From: Pseudonocardia hydrocarbonoxydans
GTDB lineage: Bacteria > Actinomycetota > Actinomycetes > Mycobacteriales > Pseudonocardiaceae
Length of the DNA: 48,274 nt
Direction of reading: 5' to 3'
Assembly (NCBI RefSeq): GCF_006539565.1
Contig: NZ_BJNG01000007.1
Span: forward strand, 1 to 48,274
Below the pieces are notes generated by a model, which worked only from the letters and a program-made list of their open reading frames with translations, was not told the origin of the DNA and searched no databases. The translations under genes were made by a program, and so were the position numbers. Shown here one piece after another: positions 27,891-36,138 of the stretch. Position 1 is the first letter of the stretch; each line of letters starts with the position of its first letter.

Positions 27891-28584
27891 CGCCGATCAG
27901 CGAGCCGACGACGAACGTCGCGCCCGCCGCGATCGCGCCGAACATCAGCTGGCGCAGCCCGGCGAGCCACCACGGGCGGGTGGTGAACCGCGCCGTCAGT
28001 GCCCCGGCGACGACGAGGCCGACCGCACCCACGGACAGCCCCAGCACCAGCGACGACGAGCCGAGCAGGTAGGGGATCAGCGGCACGATCCCGCCGATGG
28101 CGAAGCACAGGAACGACGAGAACGCCGCGGTCCACGGCGAGGGCTTGTCGTCGGGGTCGACGCCGAGCTCCTGGGTGATGTGGACGCGCACCGCGAGCTC
28201 CGGGTCGCGGTGCACCTCCTCCGCGACGGCCTCCGCGGTCGGCCGCGTCAGGCCCATCTCCTGGTACATGTCGGCCAGCTCGGCGCGCTCGGCGTCGGGG
28301 TGACGGCGGATCTCGGCCCGCTCGACGTCGACCTCGTGGCGCACGGCGTCGTTCTGCGTGTCGACCGACGCGAACTCGCCCAGTGCCATCGAGAACGCGC
28401 CCGCGACCAGGCCCGCCATGCCGGTGAGGATGATCAGCGAGCGGTCGGCGCCGCCGCCGCCGACGCCCGCGATCAGCGCGATGTTCGTGACGAGCCCGTC
28501 CATCGCGCCGAACACGGCGGCGCGCAGCCAGCCGCCGCTGACGTCGGAATGGTGGTGGACCGCGTCGTGCGGGACCTGCGTCAT
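27874..28584 (-). CDS. VIT1/CCC1 family iron/manganese transporter
   Basis: 236-residue membrane protein with the VIT family layout: helix 1 FGAMDGLVTNIALIAGVGG, helix 2 MAGLVAGAFSMALGEFASV, an acidic cytoplasmic helical domain (VDVERAEIRRHPDAERAELADMYQEMG) and three C-terminal helices. VIT1/CCC1 proteins export or store Fe2+/Mn2+ by proton exchange. ATG 28584 is 53 bp from the divergent photolyase start. Confidence 0.88.
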   Translation of the reverse strand: MTQVPHDAVHHHSDVSGGWLRAAVFGAMDGLVTNIALIAGVGGGGADRSLIILTGMAGLVAGAFSMALGEFASVDTQNDAVRHEVDVERAEIRRHPDAERAELADMYQEMGLTRPTAEAVAEEVHRDPELAVRVHITQELGVDPDDKPSPWTAAFSSFLCFAIGGIVPLIPYLLGSSSLVLGLSVGAVGLVVAGALTARFTTRPWWLAGLRQLMFGAIAAGATFVVGSLIGVSVAG

Positions 28585-28637
28585 GGGCCCATCCTGCTCC
28601 GGTCGCGGGGCCGGCGCGCGCGGATGAGACTGACGCG

Positions 28638-30113
28638 ATGCCCGCCCCGCTCTGGCTGTTCGCCGACCAGCTCGGTCCGCACGTACACGACACCGACGCG
28701 CACCGTGACCGCGAGGTCGTGCTGGTCGAGTCGGCGCGCGTGCTGCGCAGCCGCCCGTTCCACCGCCAGAAGCTGCACCTGGTGCTCTCCGGCATGCGCC
28801 ACCTCGCCGACGAGCTGGGCGACCGGGCCACCTACCTGCGCACCGACACCTACCGGGCGGCGATCGAGCGGGTCGGCCCGGTGGTGGTGCACGAGCCGAC
28901 GTCGTTCGCCGCGGCCGACCTCGTCGCCCGGCTGCAGGCCGAGGGGCTGGTCGAGGAGATCCTGCCGACGCCGACGTTCGCGTTGCCCCGCACCGCGTTC
29001 GACGAGTGGGCTGGCGACCGCGAGACGTTCCGGATGGAGGACTTCTACCGTTCCCAGCGTCGTCGCTTCGACGTGCTGATGGAGGCGGGCGAGCCGGTCG
29101 GGGGCACCTGGAACCTCGACGCGGAGAACCGCGAGCCGCCGCCCAAGGGCGTCACCGTGCTGGACGTGCCCGGCCCGTGGCAGCCGCCGGAGGACGCGAT
29201 CGACGACGGGGTCCGCCGCGACCTCGACGCCATGGACCTGCCCACCGTCGGCGTCGACGGGCCGCGCTGGTTCGCCGTCACCGCCGCGGAGGCCCGCCGC
29301 GTGCTCGCGCACTTCGTGCAGGAGCGGCTGCCGCACTTCGGCCCGCACGAGGACGCGATGCTCACCGACGACTGGGCGATGGCGCACTCGCTGCTGTCGG
29401 TGCCGCTCAACCTGGGCCTGCTGCACCCGCTCGACGCGGTGCGCGAGGCCGAGTCGGCGTACCGGTCGGGCGACGTGCCGCTGCCCAGCGCGGAGGGGTT
29501 CGTCCGCCAGGTGCTGGGTTGGCGCGAGTACGTCTGGCAGCTGTACTGGCGCTTCGGGCGCGACTACTCCGCGAAGAACGAGCTGCGCGCGCGCACCCCG
29601 CTGCCCGACTGGTTCCGCGACCTCGACGCCGGGGCCGTCACCGCGGCGTGCCTGTCGACGGCGCTGGCGGGCGTGCGCGACCGGGGCTGGACCCACCACA
29701 TCCAGCGGCTCATGGTGCTGGGCAACCACGCCCTGCAGCGCGGCTACGACCCGCGCGAGCTGTCGGACTGGTTCCGCGAGGCGTTCGTCGACGGGTTCGA
29801 GTGGGTGATGCCGCCCAACGTCGTCGGGATGAGCCAGCACGCCGACGGCGGGATGCTCGCGACGAAGCCGTACAGCTCGGGCGGGGCGTACGTGAACCGG
29901 ATGTCGGACCACTGCCGCGGCTGCGCGTTCGACCCGAGGAAACGCCTCGGCGACGACGCGTGCCCGTTCACGGCCGGGTACTGGGCGTGGACGCACCGCC
30001 ACCGCGACCTGCTCGCCGCCAACCACCGCACCGCCCGGGCCGTGGCGGGGATGCGGCGCCTGGGCGACCTCGACGCGGTGCTGGAGCAGGAGTCGGCCCG
30101 CGAGCACTTCTGA
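28638..30113 (+). CDS. Cryptochrome/photolyase of the [4Fe-4S] bacterial (FeS-BCP, 6-4 photolyase-like) class
   Basis: 491-residue flavoprotein. Four cysteines, Cys338, Cys426, Cys429 and Cys442 (AACLS, DHCRGC, DDACPF), have the 88-3-13 spacing I know for the [4Fe-4S] ligands of PhrB-type photolyases. The N-terminal LWLFADQLGP and C-terminal helical FAD domain (SQHADGGMLATKPYSSGGAYVNRMSDHC) match the same class. It repairs UV (6-4) photoproducts or acts as a light sensor. ATG 28638; no strong SD. Monocistronic, divergent from the VIT gene. Confidence 0.92.
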   Translation: MPAPLWLFADQLGPHVHDTDAHRDREVVLVESARVLRSRPFHRQKLHLVLSGMRHLADELGDRATYLRTDTYRAAIERVGPVVVHEPTSFAAADLVARLQAEGLVEEILPTPTFALPRTAFDEWAGDRETFRMEDFYRSQRRRFDVLMEAGEPVGGTWNLDAENREPPPKGVTVLDVPGPWQPPEDAIDDGVRRDLDAMDLPTVGVDGPRWFAVTAAEARRVLAHFVQERLPHFGPHEDAMLTDDWAMAHSLLSVPLNLGLLHPLDAVREAESAYRSGDVPLPSAEGFVRQVLGWREYVWQLYWRFGRDYSAKNELRARTPLPDWFRDLDAGAVTAACLSTALAGVRDRGWTHHIQRLMVLGNHALQRGYDPRELSDWFREAFVDGFEWVMPPNVVGMSQHADGGMLATKPYSSGGAYVNRMSDHCRGCAFDPRKRLGDDACPFTAGYWAWTHRHRDLLAANHRTARAVAGMRRLGDLDAVLEQESAREHF

Positions 30114-30133
30114 CACCTGGCTAGGTTGGCGGC

Positions 30134-30595
30134 GTGTCGCGGGAACGGGTGCTCGACGTCGTGGGGACGCTGGCCCGGCTGGGGCTCGCCGCGGTCTGGC
30201 TGTTCTCCGGGGTGCCCAAGGCGCTCGACCCCGACCGCACCTACGTCGCCGTCCGCGCCTACGACGTGCTGCCGCCGCTGGGCGTCGAGCTGGTGGCGGG
30301 GGTGCTGCCGTGGCTGGAGATCGCCCTGGGCGTGCTGCTGCTGCTCGGGCTCGGCGTGCGGGCGGCCGCGGCGGCGTCGGCGGCGTTGCTGCTGGTGTTC
30401 GTCGCCGGGGTGACGCAGGCCTGGGCGCGCGGGCTGTCCATCGACTGCGGCTGCTTCGGCGGCGGCGGGCAGGTGGAGCCGGGGCAGACCGCCTACGTGC
30501 AGGAACTCGTGCGGGACGCGGGGTTCCTGCTGCTCGCGGCATGGTTGGTGGTGCGGCCGCGGACACCGGCCGCACTGGACTCGAGGATCGGCTAG
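30134..30595 (+). CDS. MauE/DoxX family redox-associated membrane protein
   Basis: 153-residue protein with four hydrophobic helices and the conserved SIDCGCFGGGG (Cys105, Cys107) typical of MauE/DoxX-like proteins paired with thioredoxin-fold partners. It probably passes electrons to the extracellular DsbA-like protein encoded 12 nt downstream. GTG start at 30134, 20 nt after the photolyase stop. Confidence 0.85.
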   Translation: MSRERVLDVVGTLARLGLAAVWLFSGVPKALDPDRTYVAVRAYDVLPPLGVELVAGVLPWLEIALGVLLLLGLGVRAAAAASAALLLVFVAGVTQAWARGLSIDCGCFGGGGQVEPGQTAYVQELVRDAGFLLLAAWLVVRPRTPAALDSRIG

Positions 30596-30607
30596 GGAGA
30601 CAGGGAC

Positions 30608-31369
30608 ATGGGCGGGGCGTCGCGCAGCGAGAAGAGGCGCAAGCAGGAGGCGGCCGAGGCACGGCTGCGCGCGGCGGGGATCACCCCGCCCGCCACGCAG
30701 GCGCGCGACCCCAAGCGGACCACGTTCATCGCGGTGGCCACGCTCGCGGTGGTCGCGATGCTGGTCGGCGTGGTCGTCCTGGTCACCCGCGGCTCCGGCG
30801 AGCCGCCCGCCGCGCCGACCTACGGCGTCACCGCGGCGGAGGGCGTGGTCACCGCGGGCAGCGGCCCGATCGTCGTCGACGTCTACGAGGACTTCCTCTG
30901 CCCGCTGTGCGAGCGGTTCGAGGAGCGCTACGGGGCCGAGCTGACCGAGGCGATGAACGCCGGGCAGGTCACGGTGCGGTATCACGCCGTGGCGATCCTC
31001 GACGAGCTGACCGACCCCGCCGGCTACTCCACGCGCGCCGCGAACGCCGCCCTGTGCGCGGTGCCCGCGGGCGTGTTCCCGGCCTACCACGCGCGGCTGT
31101 TCGACGAGCAGCCCGCCGAGCGCGGCCCCGGACTGACCGACGAACAGCTCACCGCGTTCGGCACCGAGCTGGGCGCCGACCTCGGCCCCTGCATCAGCGG
31201 CGGCACCCACGCCGACGCGGTCGCCGCGGAGACGCAGGCGGCCACCACCGACCCCGCGCTGCGCAACGCCGACGGCTCCTTCGGTACCCCGACCGTCCTG
31301 CTCGACGGCGCCCGGGTCGACATCAGCGACACGGGCTGGCTGCAGGACGCGATCGACCCCGCCGGCTGA
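30608..31369 (+). CDS. Membrane-anchored DsbA-like thioredoxin-fold protein
   Basis: 253 residues: a basic cytoplasmic N-terminus, one transmembrane helix (about 40-60), then an extracellular DsbA/DSBA_4 thioredoxin domain with active site CPLC (Cys98, Cys101) in YEDFLCPLCERF and the cis-Pro loop SFGTPTVLL. It likely oxidises or isomerises disulphides outside the membrane with MauE-like protein as partner. Good SD (AGGGAGA/AGGG) before ATG 30608. Confidence 0.9.
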   Translation: MGGASRSEKRRKQEAAEARLRAAGITPPATQARDPKRTTFIAVATLAVVAMLVGVVVLVTRGSGEPPAAPTYGVTAAEGVVTAGSGPIVVDVYEDFLCPLCERFEERYGAELTEAMNAGQVTVRYHAVAILDELTDPAGYSTRAANAALCAVPAGVFPAYHARLFDEQPAERGPGLTDEQLTAFGTELGADLGPCISGGTHADAVAAETQAATTDPALRNADGSFGTPTVLLDGARVDISDTGWLQDAIDPAG

Positions 31370-31385
31370 CGTCCGGCAGCCCCGG

Positions 31386-31414
31386 TTGTCGTGGGGGATC
31401 GGGCCTCGTGTAAC
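31386..31414 (+). promoter_or_regulatory. Candidate promoter of tRNA-Ala
   Basis: TTGTCG (31386-31391) and TGTAAC (31409-31414) are 17 bp apart and place the start a few nt before the tRNA. A weak -10 keeps confidence low. Confidence 0.4.
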
Positions 31415-31427
31415 TTCGTCGAGGCAA

Positions 31428-31592
<165 letters not shown>

Positions 31593-32873
31593 ATGACCTC
31601 CACGGCGCCGCGACGCCGAGCCCGCTCCAAGGGCCGCATCGAGCAGCTCCCCAGCGGGTCGCTCCGGGTCGTCGTCTACGCCGGCCAGGACCCGCTCACC
31701 AAGCGTCGGCACTACCTGCGCGAGATCATCCCGGCCGGGCCCCGCGCGGCCGCCGAGGCGGACAAGGCGCTGCGCCGGCTCGCCGTCCAGGTCGACGAGC
31801 AGCGCAACCCGCGCACCACGGCGACGGTCGAGCAGCTGCTGACCGAGCACTTCGAGCTGCTCGAGGTCGAGCCCAGCACGTTGTCGACGTACCGGACCCT
31901 TGCCCGGTCGCACATCGTGCCGCTGATCGGCAAGCAGAAGGTCGGCGCGCTGCGGGCCGCGGTGTTCGACTCCTTCTACGCGGAGCTGCGCCGCTGCCGC
32001 GCGCACTGCAACCGCCGGCCCTTCGTCGAGCACCGAACTGCGCGTCCACACAACTGCGACCACCGGTGCGGCCCGCACCGCTGCCGCGGCCTGTCCCGGT
32101 CGACCATCCGGCAGATCCACGTCATCCTCAGCGGCGCCCTGAGACGGGCCGTGCGCTGGCGCTGGCTGTCGACCAACCCCATCGAGCACGCCCAGGCCCC
32201 GCCGCAGCCGGCGGCCAAACCGCAGCCTCCCAGCGCCGACGAGGCGGCCCGCATCCTGAACGAGGCGTGGTCGGATCCGGACTGGGCCGTGCTCGTGTGG
32301 CTGACGATGGTGACCGGCTTCCGCCGCGGCGAGCTGTGCGCTCTGCGCTGGAACGACCTCGACGTCGTGAACGGGGTGCTGACGGTCGCGCGCTCGATCG
32401 CGCAGCTCGACGGGGAGACGTGGGAGAAGGACACGAAGACCCACCAACACCGCCGCATCGCCCTGGACCCGGACACGGTGGCCCTGCTGGCCGGCCACCG
32501 GCAGCGGTACATGGACCTGTGCGCCGGCCTTGGCTTCGAATTGCCCGTGGACGGGTTCATGTTCTCCCGCGACGTGGACGGCTCGACGCACTTGAAGCCG
32601 ACGACGGTGGGGCAGCGGTACTCGCGCCTGGCGCGTCGGATCGGCATCAAGACGACGATCCACAAGCTGCGGCACTACTCGGCGACGGAGCTGATCGCAG
32701 GTGGGGTCGATGTGCGGACGGTTGCCGGCCGGCTTGGGCATGGGGGCGGCGGAACCACGACCTTGCGGGTCTACGCGGCCTGGGTGTCGGAGGCGGACCA
32801 GCGGGCAGCGACCGGACTTCTGGCGCGGCTGCCCGTGCGGCCTGCCATGCAACCGGGAAGCACGGCGACCTGA
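31593..32873 (+). CDS. Tyrosine recombinase, integrase of the ICE
   Basis: 426-residue phage-type integrase. Catalytic residues: Arg244 (TGFRRGELCALRW), Lys282 (TKTH), His357-x-x-Arg360 (HKLRH), His383 (LGHGG) and Tyr394 (LRVYA). The N-terminal AP2-like arm-binding and SAM-like core-binding domains precede it. Residues 135-164 form a Cys/His-rich insertion (CRAHC...CDHRC...HRC) that looks zinc-binding. Its position directly beside tRNA-Ala shows it integrated the element. ATG 31593 has little SD. Confidence 0.95.
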   Translation: MTSTAPRRRARSKGRIEQLPSGSLRVVVYAGQDPLTKRRHYLREIIPAGPRAAAEADKALRRLAVQVDEQRNPRTTATVEQLLTEHFELLEVEPSTLSTYRTLARSHIVPLIGKQKVGALRAAVFDSFYAELRRCRAHCNRRPFVEHRTARPHNCDHRCGPHRCRGLSRSTIRQIHVILSGALRRAVRWRWLSTNPIEHAQAPPQPAAKPQPPSADEAARILNEAWSDPDWAVLVWLTMVTGFRRGELCALRWNDLDVVNGVLTVARSIAQLDGETWEKDTKTHQHRRIALDPDTVALLAGHRQRYMDLCAGLGFELPVDGFMFSRDVDGSTHLKPTTVGQRYSRLARRIGIKTTIHKLRHYSATELIAGGVDVRTVAGRLGHGGGGTTTLRVYAAWVSEADQRAATGLLARLPVRPAMQPGSTAT

Positions 32874-33066
32874 GCACCTTGCACAGATTGTCCGGTGACC
32901 GTTTCCGCCGCGATAGGCCATAATGACGAGGCCCTCCACACTGTCGTTCCGTGGGTTCGAGTACGGATCCAAGGTCTGGTCGGCCGCTATTCGATCTTCG
33001 TTGGTGCAGAGCGCGGATCACTCGGTTGAGTCGATCAGTCGATGTGAAGGGGAGGACGCGAGCGAA

Positions 33067-33207
33067 ATGGTCGACGACCGTCCACCTGGTACGCCGGAGC
33101 CAACGAGTCATACCTACGAGTGTTCGGTCCGGGGGTGTCCGGAGACAGCGTACTCCGATCGGCCGCCAATATGCCCTGAGCATAGGATTCGCATGAGGCG
33201 CGCATAG
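33067..33207 (+). CDS. Small zinc-ribbon-like protein
   Basis: 46-residue protein ending YECSVRGCPETAYSDRPPICPEHRIRM, with a C-x4-C ... C-x2-H arrangement that suggests one bound zinc. ATG 33067 follows GGGGAGG about 10 nt upstream; an in-frame ATG at 32923 would make 94 residues, but the added part is unlike a protein (Ser-rich, poor codon bias). Function unknown. Convergent with the next gene. Confidence 0.5.
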   Translation: MVDDRPPGTPEPTSHTYECSVRGCPETAYSDRPPICPEHRIRMRRA

Positions 33208-33228
33208 CAACCTCCTCTGCGCTATGCG
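33201..33228. terminator. Small stem-loop between convergent genes
   Basis: CGCATAGC (33201-33208) and GCTATGCG (33221-33228) form an 8-bp perfect stem with a 12-nt loop at the meeting point of the zinc-ribbon gene and the membrane protein gene. The stop codon of the former lies in the left arm. Confidence 0.55.
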
Positions 33229-33229
33229 A

Positions 33230-34258
33230 TTACGCCGGTCCTCGCTGTATCGCTCGGAGCGACGCCCCGTAGCCGCGAGCGCTGGTAATGGAGGCCGCGT
33301 AGGCCGTTAGTGCCAATAGCGCGAACGTGGCAGGAAACAAGAATGACAACAGTTGACCCTGCGTCCGCCACACGATGAGCGTGCTCAACATCGCCAGAAC
33401 GATGAAGACGAAGAACAGGATGCAGTACATGTCGAGGCGGGTACGGAACTGGTCGTGATGGGTTCGGATTCTCTCCGGAATCCTGTCGTATCTGCGCATT
33501 ACGAGACCTTCTAGGTCTCCGTCTGCGAGTTCGAGGGCATCCTCGGCGGAGCGGAGTACATTACCCAGCTTCGTTGGCAGTATTCTATGCTCCGCGGGAA
33601 AATCGTCGAGCCTCTTCGAGAGGCGGTCGAACCGCGCAAGATCCTGGGGTGCCGCGAACTGACGCCACCCGAGACGTCGCGCCTCATCCTTGTCAGCTTG
33701 AGAGTGTACTCCGCGACGCCGATATACGTCGTCCTCAAGAATTGTCAATATCGAGCGTGGGATATTTCGGCTGAGCATCCGCTCGTGGGCTCGGCGGAAC
33801 GCTCGCTTCTCCTGCTTGTCCCGCTGATTAGAAATCTTGCGAACTCGACGAAGCTGAATTTCTATCAGCACATGTGCGACGATCGCTCCAAGGCTGCTGG
33901 CGCCCCAGTAGCCTTCAAGAAATCGGATCACCTCAAACGAGAACGCCTGAACAATGATGGCCGTGAGAATCAACGCAAATAAGAGAATGACAATTATGCC
34001 GAACGGCTTCTCGGCCAATGCCAGAATGGCTGCACCGATGTCGACGCTAGCCAGAGCGGCCAGTTGTAGGAGTAGGGCGGCACAGCCCACGAGCATGGTC
34101 GCCGGAAGCCAAGCGCTCAGGCTGAGTTGATCCAGGATCTTGCGGAGAAACTCGGACAACCCCTCGGGGGGTGCTGGCGCGTCGTTCTTCGCTAGCTCGG
34201 CGGCACCAGCGGCTGGAGGCCCGGCAGCGCCGGTACTGCTCGTAGGCCCAGTCGACAC
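33230..34258 (-). CDS. Hypothetical multi-helix membrane protein (ICE cargo)
   Basis: 342 residues, family not recognised. A disordered Ala/Pro-rich N-terminus (1-35) is followed by two hydrophobic helices (about 50-72 and 85-107). A long basic/acidic cytoplasmic stretch (about 130-275, RRVRKISNQRDKQEKRAFRRAHERML) and two C-terminal helices (about 280-300 and 308-330) complete it. Lower GC and less biased codons than the chromosome point to recent transfer. GTG 34258 is backed by AGAGGA 8 nt upstream. Topology (two helix pairs around a soluble domain) is compatible with a membrane-active cargo or defence effector, but nothing proves it. Confidence 0.65.
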   Translation of the reverse strand: MSTGPTSSTGAAGPPAAGAAELAKNDAPAPPEGLSEFLRKILDQLSLSAWLPATMLVGCAALLLQLAALASVDIGAAILALAEKPFGIIVILLFALILTAIIVQAFSFEVIRFLEGYWGASSLGAIVAHVLIEIQLRRVRKISNQRDKQEKRAFRRAHERMLSRNIPRSILTILEDDVYRRRGVHSQADKDEARRLGWRQFAAPQDLARFDRLSKRLDDFPAEHRILPTKLGNVLRSAEDALELADGDLEGLVMRRYDRIPERIRTHHDQFRTRLDMYCILFFVFIVLAMLSTLIVWRTQGQLLSFLFPATFALLALTAYAASITSARGYGASLRAIQRGPA

Positions 34259-34617
34259 TGTTGCATCCTCTTACCTCGTGGCCCGATCCTTGCGGCAACG
34301 CGCCGACGGAGTCCGGTGCCGCCCAGTGTTGATCTGCATGGACTTCAGCAAGCTTGGTTGCGCCGTTGGTTCCGCCGTCGGTCGGGCGTGCGGAGCAAGG
34401 CCGCACCGGCGGTAGGGGTGCAAGCACGCACTTCGCTTGCGGCCCTACCGTCGGTGTGGCATCCCTTCAGGGCGACCGAGGGACGGTGGAGCCCGCCCAC
34501 GCCACCCCAAAACGGGAGTCGATGTCGTTGGCCGCCCCGCCGGAGGGAGGGACGGGTCCGGGCGGAGCCCGGGTTCTTGGGTCTGTTGTTGTCGGTGGTC
34601 GTAGGCACACTAGGGAG
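34259..34617. other. 359-bp gene-free region with a large hairpin
   Basis: Separates two divergent cargo genes and should contain both promoters. Main feature is a hairpin at 34404-34456: 14-bp outer stem (one G-T pair), small internal loop, 6-bp inner stem. I see no convincing gene; short frames here have poor codon bias. Confidence 0.6.
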
Positions 34618-35172
34618 ATGGTGCAGGCAAGAATTGCTGAGATTGCCGGGATGCAGGACCGGATCGCGGCGTCTGCGGTTGCCGGCGCCGACGCACTTCT
34701 GCGTAGCGGCGCCGGACTGCCGCGCCCGACGATTCACATGCTCTGCGCGGGTCTCGAACCGCCGTACGTGGGCTATCTGACGTGTCGGACTTCGTTGGCT
34801 GGTCGGGACTCGGCGAGTGCGGTCGGCCTGATGGGGCGGCTACCAGCTGTTGTGGCGGCCACGCATCTCGTGATTGTTTGGGAGTACGCGTGGCTCCACA
34901 CGGCACTGGAGCCTTCCGGCGGACGGACACCGACGGGGCTCGTCGTGGTCGAGGCATCGATGACCGACCATGCGGTGCGGTGGCATCCATTCCACATTAG
35001 TCCCGGGCGGGTGGAGTGGGGCCCTGCTGGTCGGTTCTCGGGCGCGGTTCTGCCGCTACCCGTTGAGGACCTGCTGAGCATGTGGCGGCGCAGCATCGAC
35101 GACGAGGTGGAGGCAACCGTTGAGATGTTGGAGCGGGCCGGCTATCTCCTGAGGTGGGCTGCCCGGTTCTGA
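34618..35172 (+). CDS. Hypothetical protein (ICE cargo)
   Basis: 184 residues, family not recognised. It looks soluble and mixed alpha/beta. Seen segments: an N-terminal helix MVQARIAEIAGMQDRIAASA, beta-rich centre (PYVGYLTCRTSL, AATHLVIVWEYAWL, TGLVVVEASMTDHAVRWHPF), and C-terminal helices (PVEDLLSMWRRSIDDEVEATVEMLERAGYLLRWA). ATG 34618 follows AGGGAG very closely, so a start a few codons later is possible. It is divergent from the membrane protein gene. Confidence 0.6.
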   Translation: MVQARIAEIAGMQDRIAASAVAGADALLRSGAGLPRPTIHMLCAGLEPPYVGYLTCRTSLAGRDSASAVGLMGRLPAVVAATHLVIVWEYAWLHTALEPSGGRTPTGLVVVEASMTDHAVRWHPFHISPGRVEWGPAGRFSGAVLPLPVEDLLSMWRRSIDDEVEATVEMLERAGYLLRWAARF

Positions 35173-35185
35173 TGGTGGTAGTCGC

Positions 35186-36016
35186 CTACCGGGGATTGAT
35201 CCAAGCCGCTCGATCCGAGGTGAAGAATGACGGCGGGTCGTACAGCAGGACATAGTCTCCGCTGCTTGCGTTCTCGTCTTCGAAGCAGACCGTGCCCTCG
35301 ATGCTGCCGCCTGGAACGAGTTCGCCACTGCCCAGATGGGCGTCGTCTCCCCCGAAGAATGTGATGTTGACGATCGCCCCGGCCGGGTTCTGCATCTCCC
35401 AGTCGAAAATGCCGTAGCTGACCTGATCGTCGGAGTCGTTGGCGTACATCACCGTCGCACAGAGTGTCGAGCCGAACGTGGAGCTTCCGGGGCTGAGGGG
35501 CGCGGCGACGACGGTGACCCCATCAATGGTGACGCTGCCGCCAGCCGCCGTGACTACGTCTCCGGGCTGAGCCCCAGGGAACGCGGGGGCCGTCGGCTGG
35601 GCGGGGGCCGCCGGCTGCGCGGGGACTGCGGGCGTGATGGTGTTGGCGGCTTGCTGTCGTGTTGAGGCGCTGCCGGTGGTGTTGGGGGCACTGGGCTCGC
35701 GGGAGCCGATGGCGCTCACGCAGGAGCCGAAAAGGAACAGGCCGAGGACCCCGGCCCCGATCCGCGCACCCCACCCGAATCTGCGCGGCGGAGGCGGCGG
35801 CGGGCCGTAGGCGGAGGGCGGACCCCAATGCGGTGACGGCTGTCCGCCGGGTCCGATTGGGTATTGCTGCTGCCCGGGATACTGCTGCTGCGTCCACGCT
35901 TGCTGGGACCACACCTGTCGGGCCTGCTCAGGACTCATGTTCGGCTGGCCGGGCTGCTGCCATCCCTGCCCACCCTGGGGGTCGTTCGGCGAGGTGGGGT
36001 AGGGCGGGTAGGTCAC
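35186..36016 (-). CDS. Membrane-anchored DUF4352-like lipoprotein-type or telokin-like protein
   Basis: 276 residues: a Pro/Gln/Tyr-rich cytoplasmic N-terminus (1-80), one hydrophobic helix (about 90-108, IGAGVLGLFLFGSCVSAIG), a Thr/Ala/Pro linker, then an extracellular Ig-like domain (VTIDGVTVVAAPLSPGSSTFGSTLCATVMYANDSDDQVSYGIFDWEMQ...EGTVCFEDENASSGDYVLLYDP) with two cysteines. This is the DUF4352-type layout, frequent on actinobacterial plasmids and ICEs. GTG 36016 preferred (GGAG 6 nt upstream; VTYPPYP start), with ATG 36028 as alternative. Confidence 0.7.
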   Translation of the reverse strand: MTYPPYPTSPNDPQGGQGWQQPGQPNMSPEQARQVWSQQAWTQQQYPGQQQYPIGPGGQPSPHWGPPSAYGPPPPPPRRFGWGARIGAGVLGLFLFGSCVSAIGSREPSAPNTTGSASTRQQAANTITPAVPAQPAAPAQPTAPAFPGAQPGDVVTAAGGSVTIDGVTVVAAPLSPGSSTFGSTLCATVMYANDSDDQVSYGIFDWEMQNPAGAIVNITFFGGDDAHLGSGELVPGGSIEGTVCFEDENASSGDYVLLYDPPSFFTSDRAAWINPR

Positions 36017-36138
36017 GGCGTGCTCCATCAGGCGGCAGTGTCATTCAGACAGCCTGTCGTCTCGTCCCGGATGTCCGTTAACACCGGTCACCGATGCGGG
36101 TCCCGGTGACGTCGTGTGCTCGACCCGTTTCTGACCGC

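Noticed and set aside
32946..32975. T-arm-like sequence GGGTTCGAGT as a tRNA remnant or second attachment site
   Set aside because: Only the loop motif fits; flanking sequence shows no match to the tRNA-Ala 3' end.
34354..34617. N-terminal extension of the 34618 gene
   Set aside because: The upstream in-frame codons are Gly/Pro/Arg-rich with poor codon bias and cover the hairpin; no good ribosome site.
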